Below the pieces are notes generated by a model. The model had not been told where the DNA came from, ran no database searches, and saw nothing but the letters and a program-made list of their open reading frames with translations. A stretch of 64,000 nt of DNA from Betaproteobacteria bacterium. Its GTDB lineage: Bacteria > Pseudomonadota > Gammaproteobacteria > Burkholderiales > Usitatibacteraceae. Position numbers and translations under genes: made by a program. The stretch's first letter is position 1; each line of letters opens with the position of its first letter. The stretch lies in the NCBI GenBank assembly GCA_016720855.1, contig JADKJU010000005.1, positions 124,001 through 188,000 on the forward strand, written 5' to 3'. This document shows positions 39,913-51,037 of the stretch, one piece after another.

Positions 39913-41436
39913 ATGGTAACATCCTCGCACCGTCTTCCCCTTCGAACCCGCCCCGTGCTGCCCCCTCTTGTCGTCGCGAAATCCGGCGTTGATCTGGGCC
40001 TGCTTCCAGGCATGGCCAACCGCCATGGCCTCATCTCGGGCGCGACCGGAACCGGCAAGACGGTGACGCTCCAGGCGCTTGCGGAAGCGCTGAGCTCGAT
40101 CGGCGTGCCCGTGTTCATGGCCGACGTGAAGGGCGACCTCGCCGGACTCGCCGAATCCGGCGGATCCAATCCCAAGGTGGCAGAGCGCGTGAAGATGCTC
40201 GGCCTTCGCGACCATTCGCCCCTCGCCTTTCCCGTCGATTTCTGGGATGTCTTCGGCGATCAGGGGCACCCGGTTCGCGCCACGATCTGCGAGATGGGCC
40301 CGCTCCTGCTCGCGCGCATTCTCAACCTGAACGAGACGCAATCCGGCGTGCTGGCCGCCGTGTTCAAGATCGCCGACGACGGCGGGCTCGCCCTCCTCGA
40401 CCTGAAGGACCTTCGCGCGCTCCTGCAGTACGCCGGGGACAATGCGGCGCAGTTCCGGACGCAGTACGGCAACATCTCGACCGCGAGCGTCGGCGCCATC
40501 CAGCGCGGCCTCCTGTCGCTCGAATCCCAGGGTGGCGAGAAGTTCTTCGGCGAACCGGTCCTCGCGCTCGAGGACCTCATGCAGACGGTGGACGGCAAGG
40601 GCGTGGTGAACATCCTGGCCGCCGACAAGCTGCTCGCCAGCCCGCGCGTTTACGCGACGATGCTGCTGTGGCTGCTCTCGGAACTCTTCGAGCAGCTGCC
40701 TGAAGCGGGTGACCCGGACAAGCCCAAGCTGGTCTTCTTCTTCGACGAGGCGCACCTGCTCTTCAACGACGCCCCGAAGGAACTCCTCGACCGGATCGAG
40801 CAGGTCGTGCGCCTGGTGCGCTCCAAGGGCGTGGGGGTCTGGTTCGTCACGCAGAATCCGCTGGACGTCCCGGACACGGTGCTGGGGCAGCTGGGCAACC
40901 GGGTGCAGCATGCGCTTCGCGCCTTCACGCCGCGGGACCAGCAGGCCGTGAAGGCCGCAGCGACCACGTTCCGCCCGAACCCGAAGGTCGATGTCGAGAA
41001 GGCCATCACGGAGCTCGGGGTCGGCGAGGCGCTGGTGTCGTTCCTCGACGAGAAGGGCCGGCCCTGCCCGGTGGAGCGCGCGTTCGTCATCCCGCCGCGC
41101 TCGCGCATCGGGCCGATCACCCCCGCAGAGCGCCGGAACGTGATTGAATCCTCGCTGGTGGCGGGCCATTACGAGAAGGCAGTCGATCGCGAATCGGCCT
41201 ACGAGAAGCTCGCCGCCCGCGCCGGCGAGCGCGCGCAGGGCGAGAGCACGGGAGGCGGCGCGTTCGGGGGCATCCTGGACAAGCTCGGATTTCCCGGCGG
41301 CAACGCCGCGAAGGCAAGGACTCGCGAGACGGCGCTCGAGGCCGCCGCCAAGAGCGCCGCCCGCGCGATGGGAAGCGAAGTCGGGCGACGCATCATTCGC
41401 GGCGTGCTGGGGTCGATCCTCGGCGGCCGCCGCTGA
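39913..41436 (+). CDS. HerA-like ATPase (DUF853 family)
   Basis: A 507-aa protein with Walker A SGATGTGKTVTLQAL (about 41-55), Walker B LVFFFDEAHLLF, and a DUF853-type C-terminal half containing RTREA- and RIIRGVLGSILGGRR-like ends. Family members are putative NTPases related to HerA helicases; the function is unknown. Divergent from yebC. Confidence 0.9.
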   Translation: MVTSSHRLPLRTRPVLPPLVVAKSGVDLGLLPGMANRHGLISGATGTGKTVTLQALAEALSSIGVPVFMADVKGDLAGLAESGGSNPKVAERVKMLGLRDHSPLAFPVDFWDVFGDQGHPVRATICEMGPLLLARILNLNETQSGVLAAVFKIADDGGLALLDLKDLRALLQYAGDNAAQFRTQYGNISTASVGAIQRGLLSLESQGGEKFFGEPVLALEDLMQTVDGKGVVNILAADKLLASPRVYATMLLWLLSELFEQLPEAGDPDKPKLVFFFDEAHLLFNDAPKELLDRIEQVVRLVRSKGVGVWFVTQNPLDVPDTVLGQLGNRVQHALRAFTPRDQQAVKAAATTFRPNPKVDVEKAITELGVGEALVSFLDEKGRPCPVERAFVIPPRSRIGPITPAERRNVIESSLVAGHYEKAVDRESAYEKLAARAGERAQGESTGGGAFGGILDKLGFPGGNAAKARTRETALEAAAKSAARAMGSEVGRRIIRGVLGSILGGRR

Positions 41437-41450
41437 ACAAGGGAGAGCCC

Positions 41451-42023
41451 ATGGCGAAGACCGGGGAACGCAAGGCCCAGATCCTGCAGACGCTGGCCTC
41501 CATGCTGGAGGAGCCGAAGGCCGAACGCGTGACGACGGCGCTGCTCGCGGCGCGGCTCGACGTTTCCGAAGCGGCCCTGTACCGCCACTTCGCAAGCAAG
41601 GCGCAGATGTACGAGGGGCTGATCGAATTCATCGAGCAGACGCTCTTCACGCTCGTGAACCGCATCCAGGCCGACGAGCCCGACGCGATGAAGCAGGTCG
41701 AGGCGACGGTCGTCGCGCTGCTCGGATTCGCGCAGAAGAATCCCGGCATGACGCGCGTCCTCACGGGAGACGCGCTGGTGATCGAGGACGAGCGCCTGCA
41801 GGCGCGCGTGAACCAGCTCGTCGAGCGCCTCGAGGCGAGCCTTCGCCAGAGCACGCGGCTCGCGGTCACGGCCAGCCAGCTGCCCGCTGACTGGGACGTG
41901 AATGCCTACGCCATGACCCTCATCGCCTACGTGATCGGCCGCTGGCATCTCTTTGCCAAGAGCGGCTTCAAGCGCTCCCCGACGGAAGGGTGGCCGCAGC
42001 ACTGGCGCGTGTTCTCGGCCTGA
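41451..42023 (+). CDS. slmA: Nucleoid occlusion factor SlmA (TetR family)
   Basis: A 190-aa TetR-fold protein: HTH with LDVSEAALYRHFASKAQMYEGLIEF, matching SlmA. SlmA binds specific chromosomal sites and blocks FtsZ ring assembly over the nucleoid. It starts 14 bases after the HerA-like gene. Confidence 0.9.
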   Translation: MAKTGERKAQILQTLASMLEEPKAERVTTALLAARLDVSEAALYRHFASKAQMYEGLIEFIEQTLFTLVNRIQADEPDAMKQVEATVVALLGFAQKNPGMTRVLTGDALVIEDERLQARVNQLVERLEASLRQSTRLAVTASQLPADWDVNAYAMTLIAYVIGRWHLFAKSGFKRSPTEGWPQHWRVFSA

Positions 42024-42043
42024 CGCGCAGCAAACGGGCTGCA

Positions 42044-42625
42044 GTGGACTTCCCCGAGATCGAGACCGGGCGCCTGCGCCTGGTCATCGCCCGGCCCGGG
42101 CTCGAGGAACTCCTCGCCCGCTTCTACGAGGAGAACTTCGAGGGACACCTGGACCGCTGGTCGCCGACGCCCCCCGCAGGCAAGTTCGTCGAGGGTTACT
42201 GGGCGAGACAGCTTCCCGTATTCGAAAGGGAGTTCGAATCCGGTGTCACGGCAAGATGGGTCATGCTCGCCAGGCACGCCATGGCGCCGGAGGTTGTGGG
42301 TACGTGCAATTTCACCCAGATCGCCAGGGGCCCTTTTCGCGCCTGCGTGCTGGGCTACCAGGTGGCACGCCGGCATGAAGGCTGCGGGCTCATGCACGAA
42401 GCGCTCACCGCGGCGATCGGCTACGCCTTTCTCGAGCTTCGCCTGCACCGCGTCATGGCCAACTTCCGGCCCGAGAACGAGCGCAGCGCCCGCCTTCTGG
42501 ATCGCCTCGGGTTCATTCGCGAGGGATTCGCCCGCAACTACCTGTTCATCGACGGGGCGTGGCGCGACCATGTCCTCGCTTCGAAGACGAACCCGCACTT
42601 CGATAGCGCCTGGCTGCTCGACTGA
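42044..42625 (+). CDS. GNAT-family N-acetyltransferase (RimJ-like)
   Basis: About 193 aa from GTG 42044; a longer frame from GTG 41990 would overlap slmA. Motifs: ETGRLRLVIARP at the start, VLGYQVARRHEGCGLMHEALTA (acetyl-CoA binding) and RVMANFRPENERSARLLDRLGF. Probably modifies a protein N-terminus or small molecule; substrate unknown. Confidence 0.87.
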   Translation: MDFPEIETGRLRLVIARPGLEELLARFYEENFEGHLDRWSPTPPAGKFVEGYWARQLPVFEREFESGVTARWVMLARHAMAPEVVGTCNFTQIARGPFRACVLGYQVARRHEGCGLMHEALTAAIGYAFLELRLHRVMANFRPENERSARLLDRLGFIREGFARNYLFIDGAWRDHVLASKTNPHFDSAWLLD

Positions 42626-42640
42626 AGGCGGCGCGAGCAG

Positions 42641-43960
42641 TCAGTCCCACGAGGCCCTCGCCGGCGAGCCATCGAGGTCCGGCACGGCCCGCCCGCGCGG
42701 ATGGAAATCGATGTCGGCGCGGATCCTCTCGAATGCCGAGTACAACTCGGTCGGACTTGGCGCTCCCAGGTTGATGACCGCATAGCGGTAGGTGGAAAGC
42801 CACTTGAGCTCGCGCCTCAGGCCGGCGCCCCGCTTCGGAAAGACCAGGATTCGCGACTGCGGATGACGCTCGCGCAGCCCGTCGATCTCTGCCTTGCGGG
42901 GCCAACGCGAAAGGCCCTCGCCGTGCAGGTCGCGGAGCACGAAGCTTGCCGCTACCCGGTTGCGGCCCTCGCGGTGGCGGATGACGGGCTCCTGGCCCGA
43001 AGCGATCGCGAGCAGCACATCGAACAGGTTGTACCCGTCAACATGCTCGAAGAGGTCGAAGAACTGCCCCGACGTCCGGGGGTTGATTTCGATCAGCTTC
43101 ACCTGCCCCGTGTTCTCGCAAATGCGCAGTTCCACGTTGAACATGCCGTGCGTGAAGCCGATGGCCGCCAGCGCACGGCGGGTCACCGCCTCGGCGCGCT
43201 CCTGCACGTCCGCGGGCAACGCCGACGGATACTGGAAACGCTGGAACTGGTCGGTGCCGGGATACATGATCGAGTCCACCACGCCCAGCATCGTGATGTT
43301 GCCCCCGCGCGCGAACCCGTTGACCGTCACCTGCTGCCCCTCCACGATCTCCTCGGCGATCATGCTGAATGCCTCCCCCTCGAAGGTCGCGTGCCGGCGC
43401 ATGACATCGCCGAACGGTTTCACCAGGCGCTCGATGATCGCCTGCTCGAACCAGGAGAACCGCAGGTGCCTGTCGAGCTGCGCGAAGGAATCGACTCGGC
43501 GCGCCAGCACGGAGAAGGTCGCCTTCACGGGCTTCACGTAGAACGGAAACGGCAGCGGCGTCGATCCCGTCCGGCGAAAGTCGCGGTCGATGAGCCCAAA
43601 ACGCGGGTTGGCCCCGGGAATGGCTTGCTGGAACGCTTGCCGCGCCATGAACTTGTGCTGCGCCGTCAGCACGGCCATCAGCGGCGTATGGGGCAGGCCC
43701 AGCCGCGAGGCAAGGAGCGGCGCGACCACGGACCCGAACTGCTCATCCGCGGTCAGGACGCCGTCCAGGCCGGCGCTGCGGTAGCGGTGAAAGAGCCTGT
43801 CCACGAAACGCTGGACGTCGAACGTGAAAAGCCGGGCGTTCTCGGGAAACCGGAAGAGGTCGAAGCCCTCGAAAAGGAAGTCCTTGTCCGCTTCGTGCCT
43901 GGCGCACGCCCAGCGGTCCCATTCGTCGGGAAACAGGACCAGGATCCGCTTTCGGGTCAT
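42641..43960 (-). CDS. ATP-grasp enzyme
   Basis: A 439-aa protein with ATP-grasp elements: substrate-binding N-terminal half, FYVKPVKATFS, EEIVEGQQVTVNGF, and the metal-binding KLIEINPRTSGQF. Such enzymes join a carboxylate to an amine or thiol using ATP. Nothing nearby tells the substrate. Confidence 0.85.
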   Translation of the reverse strand: MTRKRILVLFPDEWDRWACARHEADKDFLFEGFDLFRFPENARLFTFDVQRFVDRLFHRYRSAGLDGVLTADEQFGSVVAPLLASRLGLPHTPLMAVLTAQHKFMARQAFQQAIPGANPRFGLIDRDFRRTGSTPLPFPFYVKPVKATFSVLARRVDSFAQLDRHLRFSWFEQAIIERLVKPFGDVMRRHATFEGEAFSMIAEEIVEGQQVTVNGFARGGNITMLGVVDSIMYPGTDQFQRFQYPSALPADVQERAEAVTRRALAAIGFTHGMFNVELRICENTGQVKLIEINPRTSGQFFDLFEHVDGYNLFDVLLAIASGQEPVIRHREGRNRVAASFVLRDLHGEGLSRWPRKAEIDGLRERHPQSRILVFPKRGAGLRRELKWLSTYRYAVINLGAPSPTELYSAFERIRADIDFHPRGRAVPDLDGSPARASWD

Positions 43961-44088
43961 CGAGTCTCCCCGCGCCTGCGCGTGGGTCCCCAGGATGGAT
44001 TTGCGGTCATGTTCATTGCAGTAGGGAAAGTCTAGCGCGGCGTCGGTTCGAAGGCTGCGTATTTTCCGCCGCGCCGGTCATTGCTGGA

Positions 44089-44712
44089 ATGTCCTGCTAC
44101 CGACCGAGGCACCCCGTGAGATTCTCCGTTCTGGCCCTTCTGCTGGTCCTGGCCTGGCCGCCGGCCTCGATGGCGTCCGACCTCGAGCGGGCACGCAGCA
44201 TCGTGTCGGGCCGCTGCTTCCTGTGCCACGGGATGAATGGCGAAAGCTCCAGCGAGGTCTTCCCGCGCCTGGCCACCCAGAACGCCAACTACCTCGCCAA
44301 GCAACTGCGCGACTTCCAGTCGGGGCGCCGCAAGGGCACGGCCATGTACGACATGGTGGCCGGGATCACGGAAGCGGAAATGCAGTCGCTCGGCGCGTTC
44401 TTCGCCGCCCAGAAGGCCGATCCGCACCCGCCTTCCAACCCGGATCTCGCCGCGGTCGGGCGCTACCTGTACGTGCACGGCAACTCCTACTCGGGGGTGG
44501 CGGCGTGCGCGAGTTGCCACGGGCCGACCGCGCACGGCACGGACACCCTGCCGCGGCTGGCGGGCCAGCAGGCGTCCTACCTGGACGGGCAACTCCGGCA
44601 ATTCACCAAGCGCGAGCGCAGCAACGACAACGCGGTGATGCACGCGATCGCCTCGAAGCTCACCGAACTCGAGATCAAGGCGCTTTCGGAATACCTCGCT
44701 TCGGTGCCCTGA
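44089..44712 (+). CDS. Di-heme cytochrome c4-type protein
   Basis: A 207-aa periplasmic cytochrome with a signal peptide (cleavage near SMASD) and two heme motifs: CFLCH and CASCH, each followed by a Met-containing region. Cytochrome c4 passes electrons to terminal oxidases. It converges on fccB, so it may accept electrons from flavocytochrome c. GTG 44116 is an alternative start. Confidence 0.9.
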   Translation: MSCYRPRHPVRFSVLALLLVLAWPPASMASDLERARSIVSGRCFLCHGMNGESSSEVFPRLATQNANYLAKQLRDFQSGRRKGTAMYDMVAGITEAEMQSLGAFFAAQKADPHPPSNPDLAAVGRYLYVHGNSYSGVAACASCHGPTAHGTDTLPRLAGQQASYLDGQLRQFTKRERSNDNAVMHAIASKLTELEIKALSEYLASVP

Positions 44713-44733
44713 TTCCCGCCCGGAACGAAAAGA

Positions 44734-44759
44734 AACGGGCCGCCATGGGGCGGCCCGTT
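44734..44759. terminator. Bidirectional terminator between cytochrome c4 and fccB
   Basis: An 11-bp perfect stem AACGGGCCGCC / GGCGGCCCGTT with a 4-base loop. The minus-strand side is followed by TTCTTTTCGTTCC, which best serves fccB. Confidence 0.75.
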
Positions 44760-44780
44760 CGCATTTCCCGGCGTCTCGCC

Positions 44781-46052
44781 TCAGGTGAGGGTATCCGCCC
44801 AGATGTTTCGCGCCCAGTTTATAGCGAAACCCGCCTCGAGCTCGTTTCTCGCTGCCGATACGCCGCCGGATCCGGGCACCGCCTTCATGGTGCGCGCCCC
44901 GGTGTCGTACTTGTGGACGGAGGCCACATGCACCACCTGAGTGTCGGAAACGAAGCTGTAGCACACGTTGCTCAGCGTGGGCGACGGATTCGGCGCCTCG
45001 CCGTTGAGTAGCGCCACCACGGCCGCCGCACAAGCCTTCCCGTGAGCGTTCGCCATGTGCCCGGACTTGGGCATCGCCGGGGCACTCAGCGTCGAATCGC
45101 CCAGCAGATGCACGCCCTTCGCGGCCTTCGCCTCGTAGGTGAGCCAGTCCACCTCGCACCAGCGCTTGTTGGCCGTGATGAATGCATCGGCGATCTTTCC
45201 GGCCTTCATCGGCGGAACCACGTTGAGCACGTTGCCCTTCACGTCCTCGAGCTCCAGCTTCACGGAACCCGTGCGCAGGTCGATGTCGACTGCCTTGCTG
45301 TTGGGCCGGTACTCCACGATTCCCTTGTACAGTTCCGCCCAGGCCTTCTTGAAGAGCGGCCCCTTCGAGGTGACGTCGCCGTTGGCGTCGAGAACGAGGA
45401 CCTTCGACTTGGGCTTGCGTGCCTTGAAGTAGGCCGCCACCTGGCACGCGCGTTCGTACGGACCCGGAGGGCATCGGTACGGCGCCTCGGGAACCGACAG
45501 GATGTAGACGCCCCCGTCAGGCATGTCCTCGAGCTGGCGGCGCAGCGCCACGGTCTGCGGGCCGGCCTTCCATGCGTGCAGCACACGCTCCTGCACCTGG
45601 GCGCTGGCAAGCGCGGGAATCGCACCGTCGATGAAGTCGATGCCGGGCGCAACGATCACCCGGTCGAAGGAGATCGGATCCCCGTTCGACAGTCGCACCT
45701 GCTTCCTGTCGACGTCGATCGCCGTCGCCATGTCCCGCACGATCCGCACGCCGTGGTTGCGCTCCAGGCCCGTGTACGGGGTCGTGATGTCGCTCATCGA
45801 CTTGAAGCCGCCCAGCACGAGGTTCGAGACCGGGCAGGAGATGAACACCTCGTTGGGCTCGACCAGCACGACCTCGATCGAAGGATCGAACAGCCGGATG
45901 TACTTGGCAGCCGTTGCGCCGCCATAGCCGCCGCCGACCACCACCACGCGCGCCCTGGATCCGGCGCCGGGAACGCCTGCGCATCCCGCGAGACCGGCCG
46001 CGGCCGCAACAGCCACGCCCGCCCTGAGGAAATCCCTTCTTTGCATGCTCAT
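44781..46052 (-). CDS. fccB: Sulfide dehydrogenase (flavocytochrome c) flavoprotein subunit
   Basis: A 423-aa protein with a twin-arginine signal (QRRDFLRAGVAVAAAAG), FAD-binding VVVVGGGYGGATAAKYI, and the two redox cysteines in APYRCPPGPYERAC and SNVCYSF. FccB oxidises sulfide in the periplasm and passes electrons to its cytochrome partner. The start is ATG 46052 behind CGGAGGA, 17 bases after fccA. Confidence 0.94.
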   Translation of the reverse strand: MSMQRRDFLRAGVAVAAAAGLAGCAGVPGAGSRARVVVVGGGYGGATAAKYIRLFDPSIEVVLVEPNEVFISCPVSNLVLGGFKSMSDITTPYTGLERNHGVRIVRDMATAIDVDRKQVRLSNGDPISFDRVIVAPGIDFIDGAIPALASAQVQERVLHAWKAGPQTVALRRQLEDMPDGGVYILSVPEAPYRCPPGPYERACQVAAYFKARKPKSKVLVLDANGDVTSKGPLFKKAWAELYKGIVEYRPNSKAVDIDLRTGSVKLELEDVKGNVLNVVPPMKAGKIADAFITANKRWCEVDWLTYEAKAAKGVHLLGDSTLSAPAMPKSGHMANAHGKACAAAVVALLNGEAPNPSPTLSNVCYSFVSDTQVVHVASVHKYDTGARTMKAVPGSGGVSAARNELEAGFAINWARNIWADTLT

Positions 46053-46069
46053 GTGATGTCCTCCGGTCG

Positions 46070-46423
46070 CTAGCGGGACTGCTTGGAGAAATAGTCGGCA
46101 AGGGCCGCGAGTTCCGCGTCCGAATAGCCTTTGGAAAGCTGGTGCATCACGGTTGCCGGTTTCTTGCCCTCCTTGAACTGGGTCATCGCCATCAGCAACT
46201 CGTCGCGAGGCTTGCCGGCGAGACCTGCGAGCGTGGATCCGGGGGCGGGCTTGCCGTTCGTCCCGTGGCACGCGGCGCAATTGGCCGCCAGTGAACGGAC
46301 CCCGGGGGCCGAAAGGTTGGACGGGGCGAAGGCGGGCGGGGGTGGGGCGGGCTGCTGGGCGACGGCAATACCGGCCGCGAGCGTGGCGGCTGCCATCGCC
46401 ATGTACCGCGCGAGAGCGATCAT
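46070..46423 (-). CDS. fccA: Sulfide dehydrogenase cytochrome subunit (single heme)
   Basis: A 117-aa periplasmic cytochrome: signal peptide (cleavage near VAQQ), Pro-rich N-terminus, heme motif CAACHGTNGKP, distal Met in TVMHQL. Typical of the mono-heme FccA paired with FccB. It starts at ATG 46423 behind AGGAGGAG. Its promoter has the shared dyads. Confidence 0.9.
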   Translation of the reverse strand: MIALARYMAMAAATLAAGIAVAQQPAPPPPAFAPSNLSAPGVRSLAANCAACHGTNGKPAPGSTLAGLAGKPRDELLMAMTQFKEGKKPATVMHQLSKGYSDAELAALADYFSKQSR

Positions 46424-46460
46424 CGGTGAACTCCTCCTGTGGTTTTCGGCGCGCTCCGAG

Positions 46461-46525
46461 AGTATCTGGCGGGGAGCCGTCTTGTAAACCTGCCCGGTGG
46501 GGAGGGGGTATAGCCCTATCGGGTA
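46461..46525 (-). promoter_or_regulatory. Predicted fccA promoter with paired dyads
   Basis: Minus strand: TACCC-GATA-GGGCTA (46511-46525), CCCC-ACC-GGG (46493-46502), -35 TTTACA (46483-46488), 16-base spacer, -10 GATACT (46461-46466). The distal dyad matches the dsr one in 17 of about 20 positions (TACCCG...GGGCTAT.CCC). Confidence 0.6.
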
Positions 46526-46602
46526 GCAGGACGCAAGGCGCCTGGCGCACCGGAAGGCCTGCGGGCGAGGCCGAGGCGGAAGGACGCCCCCGGCCGCCGT
46601 AT

Positions 46603-48878
<2,276 letters not shown>

Positions 48879-48882
<4 letters not shown>

Positions 48883-49196
48883 GTTTCCTCCATCGCGCAC
48901 TGCAAGGGATGCTGGTGCTGGCGCGCATATTGAACCACCTGCTCCACCTTCGTGGAGGCGACGTCCCTGGGGTAGGTCCCGCACACCCCTCGCCCCTCGG
49001 TATGGACTTTGAGCATCACTTGCGTGGCCTGTTCCATGGGAAGCGCAAAGAATACCTGCAAGACCTCGACCACGAACTCCATCGGCGTGAAGTCGTCGTT
49101 ATACATGACGACCCTGTACATCGGCGGCGGCTTGACCTTCGCCGCGCTCGGCTTGAGCATCGTGGAGCCGCTGGACCTGCTGGACTTGCTGGGCAT
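48879..49196 (-). CDS. clpS: ClpS adaptor protein
   Basis: A 105-aa protein with the ClpS core: YRVVMYNDDFTPMEFVVEVLQVFF and VHTEGRGVCGTYPRDVASTK. It brings N-degron substrates to ClpAP. Confidence 0.97.
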
Positions 49197-49290
49197 GCCT
49201 GGGGCGCGAAAGGGCGGCTAGAGATCGGTCGTATCCGTCCCGGACAATATGGGCAAACGGCAGCGGTTTTTCAAGACCCTGTCCACTCTA

Positions 49291-49319
49291 TTGACTTGCC
49301 ACGGCAACGGGCGTACAAG
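49291..49319 (+). promoter_or_regulatory. Predicted cold-shock gene promoter
   Basis: TTGACT (49291-49296), 17-base spacer, TACAAG (49314-49319). It would give a 5' leader of about 100 bases, typical for cspA-type RNAs. Confidence 0.55.
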
Positions 49320-49428
49320 GCGCGTTGGAGTTTGGCTTCACGGATTTCGCATCGCCAGTTCGCCTTGCGGGCCTGGATCCGAACGATGTGCGGGCCTCCA
49401 CCCGTTTCCCCGAGAGGTATGCAAGCGA

Positions 49429-49632
49429 ATGGCAACCGGTACCGTCAAGTGGTTCAACGATGCGAAGGGCTATGGGTTCATCACGCCGGATGACGGCAGC
49501 GAGGATCTTTTCGCCCACTTCTCCGCCATCCAGATGCAGGGTTTCAAGACCCTCAAGGAAGGCCAGAAGGTCTCTTTCGAGGTGACGCAAGGCCCCAAGG
49601 GCAAGCAAGCTTCGAACATCCAGGCCGCCTAA
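49429..49632 (+). CDS. CspA-family cold-shock protein
   Basis: A 67-aa cold-shock domain with RNP1 (KGYGFITPD) and RNP2 (DLFAHFSAI). Binds single-stranded RNA or DNA as a chaperone. It starts at ATG 49429 behind AGAGG and is followed by a strong terminator. Confidence 0.96.
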   Translation: MATGTVKWFNDAKGYGFITPDDGSEDLFAHFSAIQMQGFKTLKEGQKVSFEVTQGPKGKQASNIQAA

Positions 49633-49653
49633 GAGCCGACTCACCAGAATTTC

Positions 49654-49687
49654 AAAGCCCCCGAAGCGCGAGCTTCGGGGGCTTTTT
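49654..49687 (+). terminator. Strong Rho-independent terminator after the cold-shock gene
   Basis: 14-bp perfect stem (AAAGCCCCCGAAGC with its complement), GCGA loop, and a TTTTT tail on the + strand; the A-rich left arm also lets it stop icd transcription on the minus strand. Confidence 0.9.
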
Positions 49688-49710
49688 CTTTTCCGCGATG
49701 CCGCAGGGCG

Positions 49711-50925
49711 CTACCCCACGCGGCGCTTGAGCTCCACGTCCACGGCGTCCATGTAGCCCTCTGTCGTGAGGAAAGGCTGGTCCGGCCCGATGAGGAGCGC
49801 GAGATCCTTGGTCATCTTCCCGGATTCCACCGTGTCCACGCAGACCTTCTCCAGGGCGAGCGCGAAGTTCACGACTTCGGGCGTGTTGTCCATCTTGCCG
49901 CGATACTGCAGCCCGCGGGTCCACGCGTATATCGATGCGATCGGGTTGGTCGAGGTCGGCTTTCCCTGCTGGTGCATCCGATAGTGGCGCGTCACCGTGC
50001 CGTGCGCCGCCTCGGCCTCGACCGTCTTGCCGTCTGGCGTGGTCAGGACGGACGTCATGAGGCCGAGCGATCCGTACCCCTGGGCCACGGTGTCGGACTG
50101 GACGTCGCCGTCGTAGTTCTTGCACGCCCACAGGTAGCCGCCGCTCCACTTGAGGTTGGCGGCGACCATGTCGTCGATGAGCCGGTGCTCGTAGGTCAGG
50201 CCGGCTGCGTCGAATTTCGCCTTGAACTCGGCGTCGAAGATCTCCTGGAAGAGGTTCTTGAAGCGCCCGTCGTACACCTTGAGGATGGTGTTCTTGGTCG
50301 ACAGGTACACCGGGTAGTTGCGATTGAGCGCGTAGTTGAAGCAGGCGCGCGCGAAGCCGCGGATCGACTCGTCCAGGTTGTACATGGCCATCGTGATGCC
50401 GGCGCCGGGGGCCTGGAAAACCTCCTTCTCGATCGGGGCGCTGCCATCCTTGGGCACGAAGGTGAGCTTGATCGTGCCGGCGCCGTCGAACTTGATCTCG
50501 GTGGCCTTGTACACGTCGCCGTATCCGTGGCGGGCAACGACCACGGGCTTGTCCCAGTGCGAAACGATGCGCGGGACATTCCTGCAGATGATCGGCTCGC
50601 GGAAGATCGTGCCGTCGAGGATGTTGCGGATCGTCCCGTTCGGGCTCTTCCACATCTGCTTGAGGCTGAACTCCTTCACGCGCGCCTCGTCGGGCGTGAT
50701 CGTCGCGCACTTCACCGCCACGCCGTACTCCCGGGTCGCGTTGGCGGAGTCGACAGTGACCTTGTCGTCAGTCGCGTCCCGGTGCTCGATCCCCAGGTCG
50801 TAGTATTTGAGGTCGATGTCGAGGTAGGGGAGGATCAGCTTCTCGCGGATTCTCTGCCAGATGATCCGCGTCATCTCGTCGCCGTCCATCTCGACGACCG
50901 GGTTCTTTACCTTGATCTTGCTCAT
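49711..50925 (-). CDS. icd: NADP-dependent isocitrate dehydrogenase, eukaryote-like type
   Basis: A 404-aa protein of the homodimeric class also found in eukaryotes (IDH1/2-like): NPVVEMDGDEMTRIIW, substrate Ser/Arg region SPNGTIRNILDGTIFREPI, and metal site LIDDMVAANLKW. It oxidises isocitrate to 2-oxoglutarate. It starts at ATG 50925 behind AGGAGT. Confidence 0.95.
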   Translation of the reverse strand: MSKIKVKNPVVEMDGDEMTRIIWQRIREKLILPYLDIDLKYYDLGIEHRDATDDKVTVDSANATREYGVAVKCATITPDEARVKEFSLKQMWKSPNGTIRNILDGTIFREPIICRNVPRIVSHWDKPVVVARHGYGDVYKATEIKFDGAGTIKLTFVPKDGSAPIEKEVFQAPGAGITMAMYNLDESIRGFARACFNYALNRNYPVYLSTKNTILKVYDGRFKNLFQEIFDAEFKAKFDAAGLTYEHRLIDDMVAANLKWSGGYLWACKNYDGDVQSDTVAQGYGSLGLMTSVLTTPDGKTVEAEAAHGTVTRHYRMHQQGKPTSTNPIASIYAWTRGLQYRGKMDNTPEVVNFALALEKVCVDTVESGKMTKDLALLIGPDQPFLTTEGYMDAVDVELKRRVG

Positions 50926-51009
50926 GGGTGCAACTCCTGTGGGGCCTTTGATGGGGACGGGCGGGACATCCCCGCCGGCCGGCGCGCCTCGGCGCCTGAT
51001 AAGCGCGAA

Positions 51010-51015
51010 ATTATA
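51010..51015 (-). promoter_or_regulatory. -10 element of the icd promoter
   Basis: A perfect TATAAT on the minus strand, 85 bases upstream of icd. No good -35 is seen. Confidence 0.45.
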
Positions 51016-51037
51016 GCAAAGCGCCCCATACTCCCTC

